Shown: in pieces, positions 17,034-26,721 of the stretch
Layout of the letters: every line of letters begins with the position of its first letter
Position numbering within the stretch: position 1 is the stretch's first letter
Assembly: GCF_900476375.1 (NCBI RefSeq)
Contig: NZ_UPPP01000051.1
Location: forward strand, 62,001 to 126,000
Direction of reading: 5' to 3'
Length of the DNA stretch: 64,000 bases
From: Allolucifera butyrica
GTDB lineage: Bacteria > Bacillota > Negativicutes > Sporomusales > UPPP01
Translations under genes and position numbers: made by a program
The notes under the pieces: generated by a model
The model's input: the letters and a program-made list of their open reading frames with translations, nothing else
What the model was told of the DNA's origin: nothing
Databases searched by the model: none

Positions 17034-18437
17034 TCACTGCAAAATTTTTAGATTATATCCCAGATAGGTTGTAAACGCATCTTCGATTGCCACTAAATAA
17101 TCGCCGGGAGTAGTTGTAACATGATGCCGGTAGCCGTTTTTCCCTATATAAATTAACTTTTCTTGCAGATTCTTAATCTTGACTACACCGCCACAGCCAA
17201 AATATTCCTGCTCAATGGGCTCACCGGTAAATTCTCCTTTACCGGCATAAAAATACATTTGACCGTTATCTGTTCTCATACTGGCGTAAGTCATTGGTGT
17301 TGCCGCAATTCTACCTTCATTAACACCCCAGCCATAATCGGAACCGTTGCCTTTCGCAAACATCTTGTGGATACCAACCGTTCCCTTTCCGTCCATGAGA
17401 GTTTGCGCAACCGGCCCACAGTGAAACAGAATACACCTATCAGGATCATCACCATAGTTGTTATTCCAATCCAGACAAGCTGCCGGCAATTGAGAGGCCG
17501 CACTAAGCGCACGCATAGCGACTGCATTACAAATGTCCATTTCGCAAGAAGCTGCAATTCCTCTGTCATTTAATTCGCTTAAAAGTACACACGGAGCTAT
17601 CCCAAACTCTTGATGCATCTCATTCCAGCAGCGAATCGATACTGCATCCAACTGATACTCACCAATCATATCGTCAATAGCTACCGCCATTTTTGACAAC
17701 ACATTCATTTTATCCACCGGTACTTTGGTAAAGTTGCAATATTGATATAAGACTTCTTGTTTCATCGCTATTTCTTTACGGCTGTCACTCATTTTTCTTA
17801 TCCTGGCGAATAATTCACTCAGGTCATAGGATTCCATCGTAATTCCTGCTTTTTGCATCGCTAATTCGTCAAACCGCACGGTTTTAAATGCCGTTGTACG
17901 CGCTCCAATCCCACCAATCGTAAAACGTCGCATACTTTTCACGATTCTACAGACCGCTGCGAAATCACGCAGATTTTGGGCAAATGCATCGGAGAGAGGA
18001 TGAACTACATGGAGCGGGTAGACGGAGAAAGGAATATTGTATTGGCAGAACATATCTTCCATACTAAACTTACCGCAGTAGGAATCCCGGCGCGACGCAA
18101 AATCCATTTTTCCGATTTCGTCCGGATAAGCTTGAATCAGTATGGGAACACCGGCATCTCTCATAGCAGGGACAGCACCGTTTTCATCGCCAAAATTGGG
18201 CAAACAGAGAATAATCCCATCATAGGTCCCTTCATGTTGTTTGAGCCAAGCAGCATATTTTCTACCTTCTTCTGCTGTTTCAATCGCTCCATTCCGTGTT
18301 TCATTTGGTTCCATAGCAATATATTCAAACCCCGCCTTAGTGACCGCATCCGTCATTTCTTTTCTGGCCCCGGCGATTAATGTTTCCGGGAAAAATCCCC
18401 GGTTAGCAAAATACAATGCAAATACTTGTTTTTTCAT
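17034..18437 (-). CDS. L-fucose/L-arabinose isomerase family protein
   Basis: 467 residues, the usual length of the FucI/AraA-like group. It would convert an aldose to a ketose using a divalent metal. Family-like stretches include IILCLPNFGDENGAVPAM near residue 75 and SIRCWNEMHQEFGIAPC in the middle. It sits directly between an FGGY kinase and a DUF4432 epimerase with one base or less of spacing, the order expected for aldose to ketose to ketose phosphate. The sugar cannot be assigned from sequence alone. Confidence 0.8.
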   Translation of the reverse strand: MKKQVFALYFANRGFFPETLIAGARKEMTDAVTKAGFEYIAMEPNETRNGAIETAEEGRKYAAWLKQHEGTYDGIILCLPNFGDENGAVPAMRDAGVPILIQAYPDEIGKMDFASRRDSYCGKFSMEDMFCQYNIPFSVYPLHVVHPLSDAFAQNLRDFAAVCRIVKSMRRFTIGGIGARTTAFKTVRFDELAMQKAGITMESYDLSELFARIRKMSDSRKEIAMKQEVLYQYCNFTKVPVDKMNVLSKMAVAIDDMIGEYQLDAVSIRCWNEMHQEFGIAPCVLLSELNDRGIAASCEMDICNAVAMRALSAASQLPAACLDWNNNYGDDPDRCILFHCGPVAQTLMDGKGTVGIHKMFAKGNGSDYGWGVNEGRIAATPMTYASMRTDNGQMYFYAGKGEFTGEPIEQEYFGCGGVVKIKNLQEKLIYIGKNGYRHHVTTTPGDYLVAIEDAFTTYLGYNLKILQ

Positions 18438-19946
18438 TTAAAGTTCCTCCTCCAATTCAGCCGTTATCTTACGAATAGCCGTATACATCTTTTTATATTT
18501 TTGATAAAGTTCCCTATACACTTTATGTCTTTCTTGACAGGGGATAAATGTCTTCGTTTCACGAACAAATAGTCTTGCTGCCGCTTTCAAATCTTTATAA
18601 ATGCCGCAAGCCGTACCGGCTAACATGATGCAGCCCAAAGTTCCCGCTTCTTTTGCTTCCATTGCAGTAATTGGGATATTTAATATATCTGCTTTCAGCT
18701 GCAGCCACTCTTGAGAACTTGCCCCGCCTCCGGTTGCCAGCAATCGTTGAATTTCAATGCCGGCTTTCCGCAGCCACTCGATATTTACCAACATTTCAAA
18801 AGCGACTGCTTCCATAAGTCCCTGGTATATATCTTCTGAAGTCGTTTCCAGCGATAAACCAACGATAGCACCTGTGGCTTTTGGATCCATATAAGGGGTT
18901 GCCGCACCTGCAAAATAGGGTAGGATAAGTATCCCGGACGGTTTTTCTTTTACCTTCCGGTTGAAAGACTCATAAGGATTTTCTCCTCGCGTAATAGCAG
19001 CCGCTGCTTCCGCCTTTGCAAGATTATCCCGGTACCATTTTAGCAATGCACCTCCGGTAAACGAAAATGCATAACAAACATAACTACCTTGTTGCGCATG
19101 GGGAACAACGGCGTAGTTTCCTTCGAATAAAAATCGATTCTTGGGAAGGGTATTCAACACAGGAGTAATACATTCTACGGTTCCGGCGCCATCTACAGCC
19201 ACTCCTTTTTCCAGTGCACCGACTCCAATTGCGGCGGCTACTTGGTCATGACAACCGGAAACAATCGTTATGTAATTACTCAACCCCAACTTTTCGGCCC
19301 ATTCTCGCTTGATTAAAGCTGCTCGGGTTCCCGAAGGAACTACTTCGGAAAATAAATTCTTATCAATACCTGCCTTTGAGAGAATTTCGTCACTCCACTG
19401 CAATGCATTGATATCAAAAGCCATGGTTCTTGATGCCAGGGAATAATCAATTTGCGTTTTTCCCGTCAGCATATAGACGATGTAATCTTCGAATAAAACA
19501 ATTCTTTTTACCTGTTCAAATATTTCCGGGCGATTTTTTTTTACCCACATAAGTTTAGGCAGGGTATACATAGGATGTGGTTTTACGCCGGTGATTCCGC
19601 CAATTCGTTTTGCGCCTAATAACCCGCATAATTCCTTACATTCTTTTTCCCCTCTTGTGTCGGTATACAGCATCGAGTTGATAAGGGGATGATCAAACTC
19701 ATCCAATAAAACTGCTGTTTCTCCAAATGACGTGACTCCGATTGCCTGTAACGCACCGCACTTTGGCGCAATATCCGACAACACTTTTTGTACGCTATCC
19801 CAGACTACTAACGGATCTAATTCATGCTCGCCGGCATTCCGGCTCAAATCATATTCTTGATACGACTGAGCCAAAAAGACACCCGCTTCATCATAGACGG
19901 TACATTTGCACCCGGTTGTTCCAATATCTATTCCGCCAATTGACAC
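18438..19946 (-). CDS. FGGY-family carbohydrate kinase
   Basis: 502 residues. FGGY kinases phosphorylate ketoses and polyols. The N-terminal phosphate loop reads GGIDIGTTGCKCTVYDE, the central VSGCHDQVAAAIGVGA matches the family sugar-site segment, and ATGGGASSQEWLQ matches the C-terminal adenosine motif. First gene of the minus-strand operon, divergent from a PocR-domain AraC regulator 119 bases away. Xylulokinase, gluconokinase or rhamnulokinase activities are all possible. Confidence 0.88.
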   Translation of the reverse strand: MSIGGIDIGTTGCKCTVYDEAGVFLAQSYQEYDLSRNAGEHELDPLVVWDSVQKVLSDIAPKCGALQAIGVTSFGETAVLLDEFDHPLINSMLYTDTRGEKECKELCGLLGAKRIGGITGVKPHPMYTLPKLMWVKKNRPEIFEQVKRIVLFEDYIVYMLTGKTQIDYSLASRTMAFDINALQWSDEILSKAGIDKNLFSEVVPSGTRAALIKREWAEKLGLSNYITIVSGCHDQVAAAIGVGALEKGVAVDGAGTVECITPVLNTLPKNRFLFEGNYAVVPHAQQGSYVCYAFSFTGGALLKWYRDNLAKAEAAAAITRGENPYESFNRKVKEKPSGILILPYFAGAATPYMDPKATGAIVGLSLETTSEDIYQGLMEAVAFEMLVNIEWLRKAGIEIQRLLATGGGASSQEWLQLKADILNIPITAMEAKEAGTLGCIMLAGTACGIYKDLKAAARLFVRETKTFIPCQERHKVYRELYQKYKKMYTAIRKITAELEEEL

Positions 19947-20065
19947 TTTTTCGATCTCCCTTCCTTGTATTTCTTTAAGTACTTGCTTTCATTATAAAAA
20001 TTTGTTCGATATACTAATAGTAAGAATAGTTTTAAAAATAGTGAATTTGTTTTAATGGGGGACAA

Positions 20066-20908
20066 ATGTTATCTAAATTTGATATTCCCAAACTGGAAGA
20101 ATTATTGGCTGACTTTTATACATTGACCCAAGTGCGGATTGTAGTTTTTGACGATAATTTTATTGAAATTGCATCCTATCCATCGAATCCATGTAGTTTT
20201 TGTAAGATCATACGTAAAGATAAGCTTGCAAATCGCCATTGCGTAAATTCGGATGAATATGCCTGCAAGCAATGCAAAATAACAGGAAAGCCGCTCATTT
20301 ATCAATGTCATGCCGGATTAACGGAAACGGTCACTCCAATCAAACATGATCATATGATCATCGGCTATATGATGTTTGGTCAAATTATTGCATCAGAAAA
20401 TAAAAGCGACTATTGGAAAGTTATTTATGATCAATGTAAAAACTATCATTTGGATATGAAGGAATTAGAAGAAGCCTATAAGCAAAATAAGTACATTAAC
20501 ATACATCAGATAAAGTCGGCTGCAAAAATTTTGGAAACCTGCGCGGCTTATGTTTGGTTGTCTAAGCTTGTTGCGTTAGATGAGGACAACTTAGCTAAGC
20601 AACTGGAAGAATATATAAATACCCATATTTGTGAACCAATAACGGCGCACCAAATTTGCAAAGCACTAAAAGTCAGTAAAAACCGGTTATATAAAATAGC
20701 CGGACATAGTTATGCTGCAGGAATTGCAGAACATATACGAACGAGACGGATTGAAATTGCCAAAGAACTATTAAAAAAAGACCGACAGGCAATTGCAGAG
20801 ATTGCAATTCAAGTCGGTCTGCCAGATTATAATTATTTCTCTAAACTTTTTAAAAAATATACCGGATATACACCTCGACAATATCGAAAGAAAAATATTG
20901 AAGAATAG
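20066..20908 (+). CDS. AraC-family regulator with PocR sensory domain
   Basis: 280 residues. The N-terminal half is a PocR-type ligand-binding domain with clustered Cys (CSFCKII, YACKQCKI, YQCHAGLTETVTPI); the C-terminal 100 residues form an AraC double helix-turn-helix ending in YFSKLFKKYTGYTPRQYR. PocR of Salmonella responds to 1,2-propanediol, so a small polyol or sugar is a plausible signal. Divergent from the kinase-isomerase-aldolase operon, which it probably controls. Confidence 0.85.
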   Translation: MLSKFDIPKLEELLADFYTLTQVRIVVFDDNFIEIASYPSNPCSFCKIIRKDKLANRHCVNSDEYACKQCKITGKPLIYQCHAGLTETVTPIKHDHMIIGYMMFGQIIASENKSDYWKVIYDQCKNYHLDMKELEEAYKQNKYINIHQIKSAAKILETCAAYVWLSKLVALDEDNLAKQLEEYINTHICEPITAHQICKALKVSKNRLYKIAGHSYAAGIAEHIRTRRIEIAKELLKKDRQAIAEIAIQVGLPDYNYFSKLFKKYTGYTPRQYRKKNIEE

Positions 20909-20931
20909 TTAAACGGGGATAGGGTCTCGGA

Positions 20932-21870
20932 TTACGTACTAATCTCTAAATTTTTTATTATCGCTTCGATCGCTTGGCCATTATGGATGATTTCCTTTTG
21001 TACTTTATCCGGGTTATCAACCAATACATCATCCGGATTTTTATAAAGTTTTTTATATTCAGCAGGAGTACAGCCGAATTCTTTAAGAAACAATTTATTT
21101 AAATACCTGTAGTCGGAAAAGCCGCATTCAATACTAATGTCTAAACACTTTCGATTCGTACCAAGCAGTAACCCTACCGCTTTTTCCAGGCGAACTTTAT
21201 TTAAATACTCTTGAAAAGATATTCCCAAATGTTTTTTAACAAAACGGGATAGATAGAACATATCAAGATTTTCTTTTTCGGCTAGTTCCTTAAGCGATAA
21301 TTTATGCATATAGTTTAGTTTTACATATAAAATAATACGATTTAATCGGTCAAGATTCTTTTGCAGCGAAGTTTGTTCTTTTTCTGTTGCATCTTCATAA
21401 TCAAGATTTTCAACCAAACAGCAAATAACTAAATGAAGAGTGCTCATCAATTTTAATGTGTACCATTTTTCCTTCAGGTAACAATCCTTAACAATTTGCA
21501 AAAAGTAGCGTTTGAGCTGGGTCCAACATTTTAAATTGTTTTTATCAGTAATATATTGACTTCTGAAATATATTTGCTGGAGCTGTGGAAAATATGTCTT
21601 GCAAAATTTAGGATCAAATTGAATAGCCAAAATTGTGTTAGTCTCATTTGTTTTAGTAAGGCTATGAACTTCGTTTGAGTTCAACAAAAAAATATCATTC
21701 TTTAATAATTTGAATTTTTGGTTTTTTGTTTCTAGTGTTACAGAGCCATCAACAACTAATAATATTTCAATATCATTATGCCAATGATATAACCTATGTA
21801 TCATGCTGACAAAGAAAAATTTAAAGGAAGTAGCTTCTATATGTCTTATAAATTCGTATTCATAGTTCAT
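20932..21870 (-). CDS. AraC-family regulator with cupin-type sensor
   Basis: 312 residues. The N-terminus has the jelly-roll sugar-binding form of AraC proteins (HWHNDIEILLVVDGSV), and the C-terminal part has the double helix-turn-helix ending YLNKLFLKEFGCTPAEYK. It is convergent with the PocR-type gene 23 bases away and divergent from the xylose-isomerase-like operon, which it likely activates. The 275-base gap up to 22146 holds the divergent control region, with no gene seen. Confidence 0.85.
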   Translation of the reverse strand: MNYEYEFIRHIEATSFKFFFVSMIHRLYHWHNDIEILLVVDGSVTLETKNQKFKLLKNDIFLLNSNEVHSLTKTNETNTILAIQFDPKFCKTYFPQLQQIYFRSQYITDKNNLKCWTQLKRYFLQIVKDCYLKEKWYTLKLMSTLHLVICCLVENLDYEDATEKEQTSLQKNLDRLNRIILYVKLNYMHKLSLKELAEKENLDMFYLSRFVKKHLGISFQEYLNKVRLEKAVGLLLGTNRKCLDISIECGFSDYRYLNKLFLKEFGCTPAEYKKLYKNPDDVLVDNPDKVQKEIIHNGQAIEAIIKNLEIST

Positions 21871-22145
21871 AACTTGACCTCAATATTGCTATAAAATTAC
21901 TTATAAAAAAGCAAAATGATCCTATATCGGATTGTTTATCATAATATAAACTTATATTCAGTATAAGACAGTATTTCAGCAAGATCTACTGTTTTTTGTT
22001 GTTTTTAAGATTGTAAAAATGCACAAAGTTATCGTATAAAAGTGGCAAACTTATACGGTATTTTAAAAGGTATCGATGCTACAATGAATTCAGGTGCACA
22101 TCTAAATCGAAGAATAGCATATTTATTAAATGGGGAGGAATTGAA

Positions 22146-23177
22146 ATGTCAAGATTTAAATTTTCGGTAGGTCCATGGAATGTACATAGCGGAGCCGATG
22201 CGTATGGTCCTGCAGTTAGAAACGAAATTTCTCTCGGAGAAAAATTCAAAAAATTTAGTGAACTTGGATTTTCAGCGATTCAGTTTCATGATGATGATGC
22301 AGTCCCCAATATCAATGATTTATCCGAGAATGAGATTAAAGCTGAGGCTGGAAAAGTTAAACAACTGCTAAATAAATACAACCTTGCTGCTGAATTTGTA
22401 GCACCAAGATTGTGGATGGATCCGCATACAACCGATGGCGGTTATACCTCTAACAGTAAAGAAGACCGTGAATTTGCTATCTGGCGTTCCCTTAGAAGTA
22501 TTGATATTGCCAAAGAATTAGGCTGTGACAAAATTGTATTATGGCTGGCGCGGGAAGGTACATTATGTTCAGAAAGTAAAAGTGCAGTGGATGCAGTCAA
22601 TCATTTAATCAGCGCCATTAACAGTATGCTAGACTATGATAAAGACATCAAAATATTGATTGAGCCTAAACCAAATGAGCCGGTTGACCGGTCTTTTTGC
22701 GGTACGATAGGCCATGTTATGGGTGTGTCCGCAGCTACAAAAGATCCTAAAAGAGTGGGTGGCTTGTTAGAGTCTGCTCACGCGATTTTAGCAGGGCTTG
22801 ATCCGGCTAATGAAGTTGGTTTTGGCTTGGCTATGGGGAAATTATGGAGTGTTCACTTAAATGACCAGAATGGCATGAAATTTGACCAGGATAAATCCTT
22901 CGGTGTAGAAAACCTCCGGCAAGCATTTAATCAAATAAAGATTTTGATGGAAAACAATTATGGTGCAAATGGAGAATACATTGGTTTGGATGTTAAAGCA
23001 ATGAGAACTACGAGAGATGCAGACAGCTATAAGCATCTGGAGAACAGCTTAAGGATTGCAAAAATGCTGGAAGCAAAGGTGGAAAAATACGATTATCAAT
23101 TCCAGAAACAATGTATGGAAAACAGAGATTACGAAGCTCTTGAAATGTATGTACTAGAACTTTTAATGCAGGGATAA
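22146..23177 (+). CDS. Xylose isomerase-like TIM-barrel protein
   Basis: 343 residues, shorter than standard XylA of about 390 or 440. The N-terminus KFSVGPWNVHSGADAYG and the metal-site motif IEPKPNEP are those of xylose isomerases; HLNDQNGMKFDQD matches a later metal-binding segment. It would interconvert an aldose and ketose. GGGGAGG lies before ATG 22146. First gene of a plus-strand set with a PfkB kinase and class II aldolase; a stem-loop separates it from them. Confidence 0.85.
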   Translation: MSRFKFSVGPWNVHSGADAYGPAVRNEISLGEKFKKFSELGFSAIQFHDDDAVPNINDLSENEIKAEAGKVKQLLNKYNLAAEFVAPRLWMDPHTTDGGYTSNSKEDREFAIWRSLRSIDIAKELGCDKIVLWLAREGTLCSESKSAVDAVNHLISAINSMLDYDKDIKILIEPKPNEPVDRSFCGTIGHVMGVSAATKDPKRVGGLLESAHAILAGLDPANEVGFGLAMGKLWSVHLNDQNGMKFDQDKSFGVENLRQAFNQIKILMENNYGANGEYIGLDVKAMRTTRDADSYKHLENSLRIAKMLEAKVEKYDYQFQKQCMENRDYEALEMYVLELLMQG

Positions 23178-23190
23178 ACATAATTTTATC

Positions 23191-23218
23191 AAGGCTATAA
23201 CGAATCTGTTATAGCCTT
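23191..23218 (+). terminator. Stem-loop between isomerase and kinase genes
   Basis: AAGGCTATAAC and GTTATAGCCTT form an 11-bp perfect stem with a 6-base loop followed by ATTCTT. The T run is weak, so partial termination or mRNA end protection is likely, lowering kinase and aldolase relative to isomerase. Confidence 0.6.
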
Positions 23219-23259
23219 ATTCTTCAAAATAAAGAAATAATTTTAGGGAAGGATGAACT

Positions 23260-24261
23260 ATGAGAAAAGGAATTGCAGTTGCCGGCAATATGGTTGTTGA
23301 TACCATTTATCCCATAGAACATTATCCGAAAAGCGGCGATCTTACTTCCATTGAAGATAATATTACAAAGGCTACAGGAGGTGCGGTTTGTAATGTTATC
23401 ATTGACTTGGCAAAATTGGACGAAACGTTACCGTTAACTGCTTTGGGTGTAATTGGGAATGATGATAACGGAAGATTTATCGAAGAAAATTTATCAAACT
23501 ATAAGCATATTGATTTATCGCAAATTGCCCATGACGGTACAACCTCTTTTACCGTGGTTATGAGCGATAAAACCAGTAAACAGCGGACTTTTTTTCATTA
23601 TCGCGGCGCCAATGCCAATTTTGCAGAGAAACATATTGACTTAGACCATTTAGATATTGATCTTCTTCATATAGGCTATATTTTATTATTAGATGAGCTT
23701 GACAAGCCGGATAAGGAATACGGAACTAAAATGGCGCGGCTCTTGGCGTCGGCGCAACGTAGAGGAATAAAAACATCCATAGATGTAGTAAGTGGTTCAG
23801 AAGAATTCTTTAAAACAATTGTTCCTCCATCCTTAAAACATACAAACTATTGCATTATCAATGAAATAGAAGCCGAAAGAACAACAGGTATTACCTTGCG
23901 GGACGGCAGTGGAATGATAGACGAAAATATTGCCTTAGCTCTTACTGCGTTAAAAAATATGGGAGTTTTAGAATGGGTTGTTATCCACGCGCCGGAGGGA
24001 GGATATGGATTGAATTGCCAAACAGGTGAAATCGTTTTGAAGCAAAGCCTATGTTTGCCGGAAGGATATATAAAAGGAGCGAATGGCGCCGGGGATGCTT
24101 TTTGTTCCGGTGTCCTTTATGGAGCTTACTTTGAAAAATCATTGTCAGAAGCAATCGAAGTGGGTATTGCCTGTGCTGCTTGTTCGTTATCTGAACCGGG
24201 AGCATCGGAAGGTATGCGAAATTATGGTGAAGTAATGCAATTGTATGAAAAAATGAAATAA
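23260..24261 (+). CDS. PfkB-family sugar kinase
   Basis: 333 residues. Ribokinase-fold kinase: N-terminal GNMVVDTIYP, the substrate segment KATGGAVCNVIIDLAKL, and the anion hole and catalytic Asp in KGANGAGDAFCSG. Its position between a xylose isomerase-like protein and a class II aldolase suggests phosphorylation at C1 of the ketose, as in ketohexokinase-type routes, but 5- or 6-phosphorylation is also possible. Confidence 0.87.
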   Translation: MRKGIAVAGNMVVDTIYPIEHYPKSGDLTSIEDNITKATGGAVCNVIIDLAKLDETLPLTALGVIGNDDNGRFIEENLSNYKHIDLSQIAHDGTTSFTVVMSDKTSKQRTFFHYRGANANFAEKHIDLDHLDIDLLHIGYILLLDELDKPDKEYGTKMARLLASAQRRGIKTSIDVVSGSEEFFKTIVPPSLKHTNYCIINEIEAERTTGITLRDGSGMIDENIALALTALKNMGVLEWVVIHAPEGGYGLNCQTGEIVLKQSLCLPEGYIKGANGAGDAFCSGVLYGAYFEKSLSEAIEVGIACAACSLSEPGASEGMRNYGEVMQLYEKMK

Positions 24262-24280
24262 TGGAGAGGAGAGGTTATCA

Positions 24281-25126
24281 ATGCTTGTTACATTAAATGA
24301 CGTTTTAATAGACGCGCAAAAAAACAAATATGCGGTGGGACTTTTTAATACTGTGAACTTGGAAATGGCCAAAGGCGTTCTTGCTGCCGCTGAAGAAACA
24401 AGATCCCCGGTTATTATCGGAACGGCTGAAGTATTGCTTCCCTATGCGGGGTTGGAGGACTTATCTTATTTTCTGGTGCCAATGGCTAAGAAAGCAAAGG
24501 TTCCTGTAGTGCTGCATTTCGATCACGGTTTAACGCCGGAACTGATCATTAAATCAATGAGTTTGGGCTTTCGCTCTATTATGTATGATTGCTCCGTAAA
24601 TACGTTGGAAGAAAACATTACAAAATGTAGAGAAATGGCAAAAATAGCTAAGATTTTCGGGGCTTCTATTGAGGCTGAATTAGGCCACGTCGGAGCAGCA
24701 GGCTCCGATGCCGCTGAAGCGGATGGTCATGACAGCATATATACGGATCCATTACAAGCTAAGGAATTTGTTGAATCTACCAATGTCGATGCTTTGGCTG
24801 TGGCTATTGGCACGGCTCATGGCGCATATAAAAGTAAACCCCAATTAGATTTGAAAAGGTTAAAGGAAATTGCCTCCACAATAAATACCCCGCTAGTATT
24901 GCATGGCGGATCTGGTCTATCTGATGAAGACTTTAAAAATTGTATTAATAATGGGATTGCTAAAGTAAATATTTTTACCGATATTAACTGCGCTGCGGCG
25001 AAAGCCGCTGCTGACGGCTATAAAAAGGGATGCGGAATGACAGATTTAATGGGAAATATAATAGACGAGATTAAAGAAGCCACAATGAAAAAAATGAATA
25101 TATTTGGCTGTGTCCGAAAAGCCTGA
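24281..25126 (+). CDS. Class II ketose-bisphosphate aldolase
   Basis: 281 residues. HFDHGLT, EAELGHVG, GTAHGAYK and VLHGGSGLSDED carry the Zn ligands and catalytic Asp. Related to but clearly distinct from the aldolase at 15124-15996. It would split the phosphorylated ketose to dihydroxyacetone phosphate plus an aldehyde such as glycolaldehyde or lactaldehyde. Confidence 0.88.
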   Translation: MLVTLNDVLIDAQKNKYAVGLFNTVNLEMAKGVLAAAEETRSPVIIGTAEVLLPYAGLEDLSYFLVPMAKKAKVPVVLHFDHGLTPELIIKSMSLGFRSIMYDCSVNTLEENITKCREMAKIAKIFGASIEAELGHVGAAGSDAAEADGHDSIYTDPLQAKEFVESTNVDALAVAIGTAHGAYKSKPQLDLKRLKEIASTINTPLVLHGGSGLSDEDFKNCINNGIAKVNIFTDINCAAAKAAADGYKKGCGMTDLMGNIIDEIKEATMKKMNIFGCVRKA

Positions 25127-25196
25127 TAGTAAGCGTCTAACTTGAATCGGTTATAGACGAAGAATACAATAGGTTAAAATGACAGGTTGAATTTTT

Positions 25197-25236
25197 GAGA
25201 CTGGTGCTGTTTACAAGCTACCGGTCTCATTCATTT
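25197..25236 (+). terminator. Terminator of the isomerase-kinase-aldolase unit
   Basis: GAGACTGGT pairs with ACCGGTCTC (one G-U) and is followed by ATTCATTTTT. Beyond it, 25254-25296 holds a 13-codon frame starting MLCHFRIEN with a good ribosome site, probably a remnant. Confidence 0.7.
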
Positions 25237-25361
25237 TTAAGAGGAGTAATTATAATGCTTTGCCACTTCAGGATTGAAAATATTAATACGGCGTGATAAG
25301 GGGAATTTGGTGATATTTTTAAAATGTTGGGACTGGAGTTATGAAAATTTTTAAAAAGCCC

Positions 25362-25392
25362 TTGACCTTGAGTTAACTCCAGAGTGTAATAT
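25362..25392 (+). promoter_or_regulatory. MerR-type promoter, site A
   Basis: TTGACC, 19-base spacer containing GAGTTAACTC, then TAATAT. The overlong 19-base spacer with a central dyad is the hallmark of promoters activated by MerR-family proteins. It drives the Fe-S aldo/keto reductase, carboxymuconolactone decarboxylase-like and cupin genes. Confidence 0.8.
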
Positions 25393-25476
25393 TGTTTCTG
25401 TAGACGGAGAAATGAGAAAAGTATTAACCATAAAAAACATTGATAAATGTTAAAAAATTAAAAGGGGAAGAGTAGC

Positions 25477-26619
25477 ATGGAAAAAAAGTTGGGTTTTGGC
25501 TGTATGAGATTACCGCTTCTGAACAAAGAAGACCAAACGTCTTTCGACACAGATACATTGAACAAACTGGTAGATACGTTTTTAGAAAGAGGATTTACTT
25601 ACTTTGATACAGCTTATACGTATCATGGATATCATGCTGAAGAAGCAATGCGTAAGGCCTTAGTAGAACGTCACCCCAGGGCTTCATTTCAATTAGCTAC
25701 AAAATTGCCGCTGCGGGACTTCAAAGATAGTGCGGATATGGAACGCATCTTTAACGAGCAGCGCACGAACTGTGGGGTTGATTTTTTTGATTACTACTTG
25801 TTGCATAACATGGGCTCCAATGTTTATGAAAAGTGTCGCAAATATGGTGCGTTTGATTTTGTTGCGAAAAAGAAAGCAGCGGGGAAAATCAAAGTTGTTG
25901 GTATGTCTTTTCATGACATGCCGGAGCTATTAGATGAAATTTTATCAAAGTATGGCGATGGATTGGATTTCGTCCAATTGCAAATTAACTACATTGATTG
26001 GGAACAGCCAAATGTCCAATCCCGCCGTTGTTTGGAAATTGCCAACAAATACAATAAGCCGGTCATTGTTATGGAACCTTGCAAAGGTGGCACTCTTGTC
26101 AATGTACCCCAAGAAGCTGAAAAATTGATGAAAGCTTATAATCCTGCCGCTTCTACCGCAAGTTGGGCCCTTCGTTTTGCAGCCAGTCAGCAGGGAGTAT
26201 TTCGCGTGTTGAGCGGAATGAACAGTATGGAACAGGTAGAGGATAATACTTCCTTCATGGCCAATTTTCTGCCTTTGAATGAAGAAGAAAATGCCATTAT
26301 TGAAAAGGTTACTAAAATCATTAACGAAAAAACAGCCGTCCAGTGTACCGCCTGTGAATATTGTACGCATGGATGTCCCAAGAACATTCCTATACCTAAA
26401 TATTTTGCATTATATAACAGCATTATGCGTACAACAGGTAGTTTCTCAAGTCAGATGGTATATTACAACAATATTGCTATTAATCATGGAAAAGCTAGTG
26501 AATGTATTGGCTGTAAACAGTGTGAGCGTGCTTGTCCGCAACATCTGCCCATTACTAAGTATTTGAATGATGTGGTAGAAAAGTTTGAAAAGAACAGCAT
26601 GATCCCTATTAGAAAATGA
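25477..26619 (+). CDS. Aldo/keto reductase with C-terminal 4Fe-4S ferredoxin domain
   Basis: 380 residues. TIM-barrel reductase (GFGCMRLPL, YFDTAYTYHGY with the catalytic Tyr, ATKLPL with the Lys, YYLLHNMG with the His) followed by two Cys clusters, CTACEYCTHGCP near 289 and CIGCKQCERACP near 347. Such proteins probably take electrons from ferredoxin instead of NADPH. First gene behind MerR promoter A. Its paralogues in this window are at 39224 and 56809. Confidence 0.9.
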   Translation: MEKKLGFGCMRLPLLNKEDQTSFDTDTLNKLVDTFLERGFTYFDTAYTYHGYHAEEAMRKALVERHPRASFQLATKLPLRDFKDSADMERIFNEQRTNCGVDFFDYYLLHNMGSNVYEKCRKYGAFDFVAKKKAAGKIKVVGMSFHDMPELLDEILSKYGDGLDFVQLQINYIDWEQPNVQSRRCLEIANKYNKPVIVMEPCKGGTLVNVPQEAEKLMKAYNPAASTASWALRFAASQQGVFRVLSGMNSMEQVEDNTSFMANFLPLNEEENAIIEKVTKIINEKTAVQCTACEYCTHGCPKNIPIPKYFALYNSIMRTTGSFSSQMVYYNNIAINHGKASECIGCKQCERACPQHLPITKYLNDVVEKFEKNSMIPIRK

Positions 26620-26721
26620 TTTATTGTTGATCTCTACGGCACCGGCGTAACGTGTACGGTTGCCCGTTTATGGGAAAAGCTACGCAAGGGCAGAAAGTTT
26701 AATTTTGGGAGGAATTTATCT

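Noticed and set aside
25254..25296. 13-codon ORF before site A
   Set aside because: Too short for assignment; good ribosome site but no family recognised, so only mentioned with the terminator.
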